This document shows positions 56,902 through 64,000 of a DNA stretch of 64,000 nt, one piece after another. Position 1 is the first letter of the stretch, and every line of letters starts with the position of its first letter. The DNA lies in assembly GCF_040892595.1 (NCBI RefSeq), contig NZ_JBFRYB010000001.1, positions 3,100,001 to 3,164,000 of the forward strand. Reading direction: 5' to 3'. The notes under the pieces are model-generated. The model did not search any database, had not been told where the DNA came from, and was given only the letters and a program-made list of their open reading frames with translations. Source of the stretch: Zhongshania sp. R06B22 (GTDB lineage Bacteria > Pseudomonadota > Gammaproteobacteria > Pseudomonadales > Spongiibacteraceae). Both the position numbers and the translations under genes were made by a program.

Positions 56902-57855
56902 CTAGGTGCTCACACCTTCAACCCGATTACGACCGCCTTCTTTAGCCTTATATAGCTGCTCATCGGCAGCGGAAATCAAGCGCTTTAAATCTTGGTCATC
57001 TGGAACGGTGCAGGCTACGCCCACACTTATAGTCACTCGATCCGCAGTATCAGACGTAGCATGGGGTATAACAAGGTCAAAAATCCGCTGACGAATTGCC
57101 TCCGCTTTTTTTAGGGCATCCTCCAGCTTTGTTTCTGGCATCAAGCAGACAAACTCTTCACCGCCGTACCTAGCGGCAATATCTCGACCACGCCACTGAC
57201 TTTCTTTAAGTGCTTGCGCAACTAGTTTTAAACACGTATCTCCTTCCAAGTGCCCGTAGTGATCGTTATATTTTTTAAAGTGGTCTACATCAATCATAAT
57301 CATTGCCAAGGGCTGCCCGGTGCGGCGACAAGCTCGCCACTCCGACTCTATGCGCTCATCGAATTGGCGCCGATTTGAAATTCCGGTCAAGCCATCCACA
57401 GACGCCAATTCACGCAAAGCATCAGTCTGAATTTTCAACATAAGGTGCGTCTTAACTCTGGCTTTAACCACCGCGGGATTGATGGGCTTACTAATAAAGT
57501 CAACGGCGCCCGCCTCTAAGCCTAAGGTTTCTTCTTCAGGACTATTTTGCGAGGTCACAAAAATAACCGGAATATCACTAATCTCGGGCTCCGATTTAAT
57601 CTTCCGGCACACCTCAACACCATCCATATCAGGCATCACCACATCAAGTAACACTAGATCGGGGCGCTTTTGCCGACATACATCCAGCGCCTGCTGGCCA
57701 CTAGTTGCCATAAACACTTCGCAGCTCGCGCCGAAGACTTGATACAAGACCTGAATATTTACCGGCTGATCATCGACGATCAGCAATTTCGGCCGCTCAG
57801 GATAGGCGCTTCCGGGAGCCAATTCTGACGAGAACAAAGAATGGGTATCACTCAT
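56902..57855 (-). CDS. Response regulator with GGDEF domain (diguanylate cyclase)
   Basis: 317 aa. Receiver domain (about 22-140) with LLIVDDQPVNIQ, phospho-acceptor Asp71 (LVLLDVVMPDMDG) and Lys in FISKPI. GGDEF domain (about 155-317) with DVDHFKKYNDHYGH and signature GGEEF at 231-235. An allosteric I-site RxxD (R222-D225, RGRD) is exactly five residues before it, so the enzyme should be feedback-inhibited by c-di-GMP. It is co-oriented with the hybrid kinase 67 bp upstream, which is the likely phosphodonor. Confidence 0.94.
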   Translation of the reverse strand: MSDTHSLFSSELAPGSAYPERPKLLIVDDQPVNIQVLYQVFGASCEVFMATSGQQALDVCRQKRPDLVLLDVVMPDMDGVEVCRKIKSEPEISDIPVIFVTSQNSPEEETLGLEAGAVDFISKPINPAVVKARVKTHLMLKIQTDALRELASVDGLTGISNRRQFDERIESEWRACRRTGQPLAMIMIDVDHFKKYNDHYGHLEGDTCLKLVAQALKESQWRGRDIAARYGGEEFVCLMPETKLEDALKKAEAIRQRIFDLVIPHATSDTADRVTISVGVACTVPDDQDLKRLISAADEQLYKAKEGGRNRVEGVST

Positions 57856-57922
57856 AAATAAATACCTAATAAATACAACTTCCTAAATCCTTAGCTTAAA
57901 TACAACGTAATCATAAGGACCG

Positions 57923-60900
57923 CTAGGATGATAAAATAGCCCCAACAATCTCATGTGCTTTAGCAAAATCTAATACCGAGATCGCGTCATCCAAGGCTCG
58001 TGCCTGATCACCATAACTAGCTAACCCAGCTTTCATATCAGCATGTACAGCCATTGCTCGCATATTGCTTTCTTTTAACAACATCTGTAGTTCGAGCAAC
58101 TGAGCGGAATCCGGCGCGACACTACGATCACTACTGGCGCTCGCAACAGCTTGCGGCGGGGATAAACTGTCCGCCAGCGTACGTAAGACCTCGCAGGCCT
58201 CTTGCAAAAGCTTCTCTGCACTCAATAGCATGGTTTCAATAACAGCGACCTCAACCACGCTTTTGGCAGCTATTTCAGCTTCTGCCAAACAAGCCGCTAA
58301 GGCTTGCGCACCTAGGGTGCCTGAAACCCCGCGCAGGGTGTGCAGCTCGCGCACCGCGCCGGGTCGATTATTGATACGCAACAAGCCCAGAATGTTTTGA
58401 ATATCATTGCTGTGTCGACTAGCAAACGTACGCGCCTGCCCAGCATATAAGCCGCGATTATTTCCCATCCGCAATAAAGCCTCTTTAAATGAGAATCCAG
58501 CAGGGGAATCCGGCAAGGCAGTGACTATTGATTCTTCCACCGGTATTGATGGAGCATCACGTTTTTCTTCACGGCCGCTGGCTTTTAAGATCGCACTCAC
58601 CAACTCTGCAAGCTCAAAGGGCTTGCCAACATGGTCATTCATACCCGCAGCCAAGCACGCTGCTTTATCAGCAGGCATTGCATTGGCCGTCATCGCTATT
58701 ATGGGCAAATGTTTAAGTCCTAGCGTTCCACGAATTTCTGCTGTCGCCTCATAGCCATCCATTATAGGCATTTGCAAATCCATTAAAATGACATCGAAGG
58801 GCTTAGTCGCATTGCGAATACAATCCACACCAAGCTGCCCATTATCAGCGACCTCGACTTCTGCACCTTCGATGGCCAGTAATTCCCGAGCAACCTGCTG
58901 GTTAGTTAAATTGTCTTCTACTAGCAGTATTCGCATCCCTGAGAGCGTATTTTTGGCTACCTTGCCTTCGGTACTGCTTGGCAGCAGCGAAGACAGGGTG
59001 CCAGCCTTGGCATCAATCACAGAATTATAAATATCTGAGGCAGTTACCGGCTTCATTAAAAAGCCATCCAGCGGAGAATGTTCGGCGTCCACACGCTTAT
59101 CGAAGACCTCTCGCGCATGCGCAGTCACCATCACTAGACGTGGCATTGCCGATCCCAAATCTAAATCACGAATCGCTTTTGCGGTTTGCCAACCGTCGAC
59201 GCCGGGCATCATCCAATCAATAAATGCGATATCAAAATGTTTGCCATTTCGAACACTTTCATTCAGCGCGGCCAAGGCCGCATCACCAGACTCCGCCTCT
59301 ATCGCCGTCCAGCCCAAAGACACACAAATACCGGCAATAATCTGTCGTGCACTGGCATTATCGTCGACCACCAGAATATGTAAATGTCGACATTCCTTTG
59401 ACAATTTCCGCCGCCCGGCCTCTATCAACTCTTGGTCTTCAACCTTGTCGACAATTAATGAGAATGAGAATGTGCTGCCCTTGCCTAGTTCACTCTCAAC
59501 CTCTAACTCACCACCCATCAGTCGAATAAGCCGTTGACTGATAACCAAACCAAGGCCGGTACCACCAAAGCGGCGATTTGTGCCTGCCTCGGCCTGAGTA
59601 AATGATTGAAATACACGCTTTTGCTGTTCGCGAGTCATACCGATACCGGTATCACGAACACTGAAACCTAATACCAATCGCTGCTGCCGCTCATGCTGAA
59701 CATAGAGCGATAACATGACTTCGCCTTTCTGAGTAAACTTCACCGCGTTACCAGCAAGATTAATCAAAATTTGTTTGATTCTCAGCGCATCACCTAACAC
59801 CACTCTAGGAACCGCCGGATCGATATTGAAGAGGATCTCGACATTCTTTTCGCTAAGATTCATGCTGAGAATCACGGCGATATCACGCAGTACGTCATCA
59901 ATGATGACGGGGCGAATATCGAGCAACAACTTACCCGCCTCTATCTTAGAAAAATCCAGAATGTCATTAATAATCCCTAACAAAGACTCTGCCGCAACAC
60001 TGGCCTTGCGAACGTAATCAGCCTGGCGATCAGTCATATCAGTGTATGTTAGCAAATTAAGCATACCCAGAACCGCATTCATCGGGGTGCGAATTTCATG
60101 GCTCATATTTGCCAAAAACTCACTTTTCGATTTACTAGCGTCCTCCGCCACTGCTATCGCTGTTTCGAGTTCATTCTGCTGTTGCTTGTGCATGGTTAAG
60201 TCCCGCGCTATGCCCAGGTAACCAATAATTTTTTTATCGCTGCCGTATAAAGTATTACTCTTTAACATAACGGGAAAACGGGAGCCGTCCTTACGAACAA
60301 AGGTCCACTCACGTTCATAATTCACATCACTAACGACCTGCTTCCCATCGCCTCCAGCCTTGCTCAACCGCTGCAATTCAGGCTGAATCTCAGCAGGCTC
60401 GAACAAAATCCACATGGGTTTCTTATTAACAATTTCCTCTGCTTTATAGCCCAGCATTTTCTCTGCGGCAGGATTAAACAAGGTAATGGTACCGTCAGGC
60501 TTATTGGTAAATATCGCATAACCGGCATTCGCAAGAATGCCGTTTTGCAAGACAAAAGCTGCCTGTAGCTCGCGGGTGCGTAATTCAATCTGTTGCTCTA
60601 GGCTCTCATTTAATTGCTGCAATTGCTCTTGGGCCGATTTCACCTCAGAAATATCACGAATAATATTTGCAACACCAAAAACCTCTCCGTCCTCTCCCTG
60701 AACCGGAGACACGGTAATAGCAACATCAAGTAAGTCGCCATTGTCGCGCCGCCGCCGCGTAATAAAATCCGGCACAGTCTCACCGCCGGCTACCCGCTTA
60801 AATATTTCCAGCTCCTGCGCTAATAAATCATCAGGCACTATCAGTTCAATCATTCTCTTACCGATGGCCTGCTTAGCACTGTAGCCAAACATCACCTCTG

Positions 60901-62113
60901 CCGCGCGATTCCAGCTCTTAATCACCCCATCTAGCGTCTTACTAACAACAGCGTCGTCCGTGCCATCAACAATAGCCGCCATCGTCGCGTTCTGCTTATC
61001 AGCCAATGCCCGGCGCCTAAGGTTTGCCGCTAAAAGGTATAAAAATAATAGTGAGAAAAAAACAAAACCAAATAGAATATACAGATTTAATATTCTGGCC
61101 TCGGCCACCACCGACTCGACGACACTATCAGACGCGGTTACCACTAAATCAACAGACTGGCCGCGGTCATAGGCCACCGTACTTAGCATGGCGTAGACTG
61201 CTTGCTTATCATCTAAACGCACAAAAGCCGAATCAGTATCGTCATCACCCGTACTGAACTCGTCAGACCAGCGATAGTTATTGCCAAATTCAAATCCAAA
61301 TGTTTTTTCTGGCGCCGGATGCAACAGGAAGTCGCCATCATTATTTAAAACATAAATATTTTCTTCCGCGTCTAAGTCTAGGCTTAGGGTTTGAAAAATT
61401 TCTGCCATATTCAGGTTAATAACCAAAATACCAAACAACTGCCGATTCTGATCGACTATGGGGGTGGCCAGTCGCAAAGTGGGCACGTAAGGAACTTCTA
61501 TTTCGCCGTACTCGCGATTTAAATTAATTTCCGATACGTATACTTCTCCAGGCCCGCGAATGACTGCCTCTTTGAAATAGTCGGTGTCGAATTTCTGCTG
61601 CAGATTGGTGGCTGGCACATTTTGAATCCGTCCGTTTTTTCGATCGACTCGGACCAGTTCGCGGCCGCCATCATCAATACCGATATAGCGAACCTGCATG
61701 ACCGACGGGTGAGTTTCCAAGTAAGCTACAAATATTTCCTGCAAGCGCGTAGACCACAATAGGGAGGAGCTACTCTGCTCCTCATCAAAACCATTATTGC
61801 GACTTGCGCGGATGATCCCGCCTATCGGCGGCGTACGCGATAGGAAATAGGCATCCTTTTTTAAACGATCGAAGTTCGCCAGCATTGCCTTGCTTCGCGC
61901 CACCGCAACGTTATCGAGATAATGTTCCAGCACCTGCCGCTGGTTCTTGCGAACATTGTGATCTGATATGGGAATCATCACTATTGCTGCTAAGGCAAAA
62001 ACCAACACCACAATCAATACATATTGCCACCGCAATGTGTCTACTAAGTCTTTATAGCTTTTATACACCCGACACTCCCAGTAAAGCCCAATCTGCGCAG
62101 CGCTGACAATCAC
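57923..62113 (-). CDS. Hybrid sensor histidine kinase (dCACHE-PAS-PAS-HisKA-HATPase-REC-REC-HPt)
   Basis: 1396 aa. TM1 (about 29-50, IVVLVFALAAIVMI), a periplasmic dCACHE sensor (~55-345), TM2 (~347-370), two PAS domains (MFGYSAKQAIGK; MLGYKAEEIVNK) joined by a coiled coil, HisKA with His672 (FLANMSHEIRTPMNAVLG), HATPase (NLAGNAVKFT, DTGIGM, GGTGLGL), REC1 (Asp966, FIDWMMPG), REC2 (Asp1112, LMDLQMPIMDG) and a C-terminal HPt with His1258 (LHTLRGVSG). The phosphorelay can pass to the GGDEF regulator 67 bp downstream. The ligand of the CACHE domain is unknown. Very large single gene; the promoter should lie in 62114-62265. Confidence 0.95.
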   Translation of the reverse strand: MIVSAAQIGLYWECRVYKSYKDLVDTLRWQYVLIVVLVFALAAIVMIPISDHNVRKNQRQVLEHYLDNVAVARSKAMLANFDRLKKDAYFLSRTPPIGGIIRASRNNGFDEEQSSSSLLWSTRLQEIFVAYLETHPSVMQVRYIGIDDGGRELVRVDRKNGRIQNVPATNLQQKFDTDYFKEAVIRGPGEVYVSEINLNREYGEIEVPYVPTLRLATPIVDQNRQLFGILVINLNMAEIFQTLSLDLDAEENIYVLNNDGDFLLHPAPEKTFGFEFGNNYRWSDEFSTGDDDTDSAFVRLDDKQAVYAMLSTVAYDRGQSVDLVVTASDSVVESVVAEARILNLYILFGFVFFSLLFLYLLAANLRRRALADKQNATMAAIVDGTDDAVVSKTLDGVIKSWNRAAEVMFGYSAKQAIGKRMIELIVPDDLLAQELEIFKRVAGGETVPDFITRRRRDNGDLLDVAITVSPVQGEDGEVFGVANIIRDISEVKSAQEQLQQLNESLEQQIELRTRELQAAFVLQNGILANAGYAIFTNKPDGTITLFNPAAEKMLGYKAEEIVNKKPMWILFEPAEIQPELQRLSKAGGDGKQVVSDVNYEREWTFVRKDGSRFPVMLKSNTLYGSDKKIIGYLGIARDLTMHKQQQNELETAIAVAEDASKSKSEFLANMSHEIRTPMNAVLGMLNLLTYTDMTDRQADYVRKASVAAESLLGIINDILDFSKIEAGKLLLDIRPVIIDDVLRDIAVILSMNLSEKNVEILFNIDPAVPRVVLGDALRIKQILINLAGNAVKFTQKGEVMLSLYVQHERQQRLVLGFSVRDTGIGMTREQQKRVFQSFTQAEAGTNRRFGGTGLGLVISQRLIRLMGGELEVESELGKGSTFSFSLIVDKVEDQELIEAGRRKLSKECRHLHILVVDDNASARQIIAGICVSLGWTAIEAESGDAALAALNESVRNGKHFDIAFIDWMMPGVDGWQTAKAIRDLDLGSAMPRLVMVTAHAREVFDKRVDAEHSPLDGFLMKPVTASDIYNSVIDAKAGTLSSLLPSSTEGKVAKNTLSGMRILLVEDNLTNQQVARELLAIEGAEVEVADNGQLGVDCIRNATKPFDVILMDLQMPIMDGYEATAEIRGTLGLKHLPIIAMTANAMPADKAACLAAGMNDHVGKPFELAELVSAILKASGREEKRDAPSIPVEESIVTALPDSPAGFSFKEALLRMGNNRGLYAGQARTFASRHSNDIQNILGLLRINNRPGAVRELHTLRGVSGTLGAQALAACLAEAEIAAKSVVEVAVIETMLLSAEKLLQEACEVLRTLADSLSPPQAVASASSDRSVAPDSAQLLELQMLLKESNMRAMAVHADMKAGLASYGDQARALDDAISVLDFAKAHEIVGAILSS

Positions 62114-62265
62114 GCCACTTGCCGCAGTATTAATAAGTTTAGTATCTTATAGCGTTGGCGTGGCAAAGTCGCAGCAACTAATGCAGCAAATTTCACATGG
62201 GCGGGAGGGTATAAGCGCGACCAAAGGGAAGCTCATCGTGCTTCAAATAAAAAAGAGGCGTAACC

Positions 62266-62361
62266 ATGTACGGATATATCGCTAATCAACTAACGCTATG
62301 GCTGGTTCGTTCAAAACACCAGAAGGGCTATACCGAAATACTGAGCGAGCGCCGACTATAG
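62266..62361 (+). CDS. Possible small protein (31 aa)
   Basis: MYGYIANQLTLWLVRSKHQK... ending ERRL, with AAGAGGCG 5 nt upstream of ATG. A short hydrophobic helix is followed by a basic tail. It lies in the 335-bp gap upstream of the hybrid kinase on the opposite strand. No family recognised; chance is possible. Confidence 0.25.
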   Translation: MYGYIANQLTLWLVRSKHQKGYTEILSERRL

Positions 62362-62448
62362 CGTTTACAGTACTGGGCTGAGCATGCGCTCTCTAGCGAA
62401 GAGGACATGCTAAGCCCACTGCCCTTATTACCAAGTACCAAGTACTCA

Positions 62449-62739
62449 TTAGGCCAAAGCAATTTTCATCCTTGGCTCAACTAGGCACTCGGTACCAATC
62501 ATTTCATCGTAGGCGGAATGATGAACCAAATAAGATTTGATCCCGCAGCCGCTTTCGAGCAACACTGATTTAATGTCGCCGATGCTACGGCGGCTTAAAG
62601 GCTTGTTATCTAGTTCATAGATTCTCAATAGTTTGCCTTCTAAAGCCACAAAAGCGACGTAAATGCCCCCTTCCACTGACATTATTACAATTTCAGTAAT
62701 TGGCAGGGCTGCTAATTGATCAGTATAAACTCTTGTCAT
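62449..62739 (-). CDS. DUF6482-like small protein
   Basis: 96 aa from the Met at 62739 (MTRVYTDQLAALPITEIVIMS). Strand-rich centre (VEGGIYVAFVALEGKLLRIYE) and the ending YLVHHSAYDEMIG match the small DUF6482 family of gammaproteobacteria, where VHxSxYDEM is conserved. Function unknown. Soluble and cytosolic. Monocistronic, with TGAGGAAAATG around its start. Confidence 0.75.
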   Translation of the reverse strand: MTRVYTDQLAALPITEIVIMSVEGGIYVAFVALEGKLLRIYELDNKPLSRRSIGDIKSVLLESGCGIKSYLVHHSAYDEMIGTECLVEPRMKIALA

Positions 62740-63005
62740 TTTCCTCACCTATTATTATTTGTGTATGGAATACTCCAAAGCACAAATACAACGACCATTA
62801 CGTTAATCCTGCAGTAACGGATTCAATCTCAAGGCCTGTTTACTGCGCCGTTGTATCTAAAGCCGTGCTGTCACTGTTAAAAAGCAAGAAAGAGGCCAAA
62901 TTAAATATTTTTATATGAAATATTTGACTCCTAGTTAGCAGAGCACCCGATTTGAATAAATTTGATATAATTTGGCTTTGATTTAACCAGTGGAAACCCA
63001 GCCCT

Positions 63006-63821
63006 ATGTCAATCAAGCCTGTACTTAGCGACGCAACATTAACTGTCACGAATCGTTACGCCATACTGCGCTTTGAGCGCGATGACGTTCGCAATGCCCT
63101 TACGGGCACCACGCTGATTGACGATATCTGCGCCACCGTTGAATGGGCGAATGCCAACAAACAGATTTCCTGCCTGATTATCACTGGTAGTGGCTCGGCA
63201 TTTAGCTCGGGCGGCAATGTAAAAGATATGCGGGACAAGCTAGGTATGTTTGGCGGCAGCCCTAGCGAAATTAGCGATAGTTACAAAAGTGGAATACAAC
63301 GTATTTCTCGGGTCATGCATAGCGCTGAAATAGTAACTATTGCGGCTGTAAATGGCGCGGCGGTCGGCGCCGGTTTTGATCTATGTTGCATGGCTGACAT
63401 TCGAATCGGCTGTGAAAACACCCGCTTCGGTGAAACCTTTATCAACCTTGGCATAATCCCTGGTGATGGCGGCGCATGGTTCCTACAGCGTCTACTTGGC
63501 TACCAAAGAGCTGCAGAGCTAACATTCAGCGGACGTATCATCGACAGCGCCGAAGCGCTAAGTCTAGGACTGTTACTTGAATGTGTACCAAAAGACACAC
63601 TTATTGCATGCGCCGAACGCTACGCCAGTGAATATGCAAGTAAACCACCACAGGCATTGAGGGCTGCAAAGCGCCTAATGAAGCTCGCACAGCGCCAGGA
63701 GCTTACAGACTTTTTAGACGTATGTGCCGATGTTCAGAGCCAGTGTCATCAAACTGAAGACCACCAACGCGCACTAAATGCGTTCCTCAATAAAACCACT
63801 GCGCAATTTGAGGGCAATTAA
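63006..63821 (+). CDS. Enoyl-CoA hydratase/isomerase family protein
   Basis: 271 aa crotonase fold. Oxyanion-hole segments SGSAFSSGGNVKDM (residues ~61-74) and NGAAVGAGFDLCCMADIR (~114-131) are clear. The catalytic-Glu region ETFINLGIIPGDGGAWFLQR (~138-157) has Glu then Gly-Asp-Gly, so hydratase activity with one rather than two Glu is possible. It acts in acyl-CoA beta-oxidation or side-chain degradation. Single gene followed by a hairpin. Confidence 0.93.
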   Translation: MSIKPVLSDATLTVTNRYAILRFERDDVRNALTGTTLIDDICATVEWANANKQISCLIITGSGSAFSSGGNVKDMRDKLGMFGGSPSEISDSYKSGIQRISRVMHSAEIVTIAAVNGAAVGAGFDLCCMADIRIGCENTRFGETFINLGIIPGDGGAWFLQRLLGYQRAAELTFSGRIIDSAEALSLGLLLECVPKDTLIACAERYASEYASKPPQALRAAKRLMKLAQRQELTDFLDVCADVQSQCHQTEDHQRALNAFLNKTTAQFEGN

Positions 63822-63854
63822 ACTGACTCACGCCTGTAGGTATCAATAAAAGGC

Positions 63855-63883
63855 GCCACCTCCGCAATATACCGTGAGGTGGC
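63855..63883. terminator. Hairpin between converging genes
   Basis: GCCACCTC and GAGGTGGC, perfect 8-bp stem with a 13-nt loop, 33 bp after the enoyl-CoA hydratase stop. It may serve both directions. Confidence 0.5.
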
Positions 63884-63893
63884 CCGCGGAGAG

Positions 63894-64000
63894 TTAGCCA
63901 GGACTCACTTCCACTTTATCAACCACGCCGCGGCCCTCTTCAAAAATTTCCATCGTGACAGTAAAGCCCCACAAACGGCTAAGGTGTTTCAATACTTCGG
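63894..64000 (-). CDS. 3' end of a probable SpoVR-family gene (partial)
   Basis: The minus strand reads EVLKHLSRLWGFTVTMEIF, then EEGRGVVDKVEVSPG, then TAA. A C-terminal HLxRLWGFxVxxE segment is typical of SpoVR/YcgB-family proteins, which are often linked to stress-induced PrkA-type kinases. Only 35 residues are inside the window, so the assignment rests on this motif. Confidence 0.5.
   Translation of the reverse strand, partial: EVLKHLSRLWGFTVTMEIFEEGRGVVDKVEVSPG

Noticed and set aside
1..64000. Prophage or secretion-system cluster
   Set aside because: No structural, lysis, terminase or secretion genes were recognised.

Overview
The window looks like chromosomal DNA from a marine-type gammaproteobacterium, plausibly Cellvibrionales/Spongiibacteraceae. 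This is inference from gene content: many short-chain dehydrogenases, large TonB-dependent receptors, a wax-ester/PHA-type storage pair, CYP and Rieske oxygenases and CoA-linked lipid enzymes. No marker gene fixes the species. GC is about 50% over most of the window and visibly lower in the small genes between about 10 and 26 kb.

Layout. 0.26-8.3 kb: a TetR regulator facing a three-gene operon (sulfotransferase, uncharacterised 472-aa protein, NAD-dependent epimerase), exported MsrA, a CYP125-like cytochrome P450 and a bile-acid:Na+ symporter-family transporter. 8.5-8.6 kb: tRNA-Arg(ACG) with a consensus promoter and terminator. 8.7-26 kb: accessory region. It opens with an ISL3-family IS that cuts off a gene cassette, followed by small same-strand genes separated by attC-like recombination sites. 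These encode hypothetical proteins, a ParDE toxin-antitoxin pair, a Tat-exported intradiol dioxygenase and a DoxX protein. No integron integrase is visible, so it reads as a CALIN (attC cluster without integrase). The same region carries a hemerythrin gene behind a perfect FNR/ANR box, IS30 and IS6 remnants, a TonB receptor bracketed by two IS6 remnants, and a dispersed ~80-bp repeat present in about eight copies.

26-44 kb: catabolic block. An eight-gene, tightly overlapping minus-strand operon (37.7 to 29.0 kb) encodes a membrane protein, SDR, KshA-type Rieske oxygenase, BaiCD/FadH-type flavin/Fe-S reductase, membrane-anchored YtcJ-type amidohydrolase, SDR, SnoaL-like protein and Old Yellow Enzyme. 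It is divergent from an AraC regulator and next to a second TonB receptor. A further operon has two SDRs, one closely resembling 3-alpha-hydroxysteroid dehydrogenase, followed by a decayed Rieske gene. With the P450, symporter and alpha-methylacyl-CoA racemase (49.5 kb), the gene set suggests uptake and oxidation of a steroid, bile acid or similar cyclic lipid; the actual substrate is inference.

44-54 kb: a luciferase-like oxidoreductase, a PHA-synthase-like hydrolase overlapping a WS/DGAT acyltransferase with an altered active-site motif, an RhlE-type helicase, the CoA racemase, and an EmrAB/MarR efflux operon with a perfect 31-bp palindromic operator. 54-64 kb: signalling and housekeeping, with a CBS protein, an FHA-EAL fusion, a REC-GGDEF diguanylate cyclase, a 1396-aa hybrid sensor kinase, a DUF6482 protein, an enoyl-CoA hydratase and the 3' end of a probable SpoVR gene.
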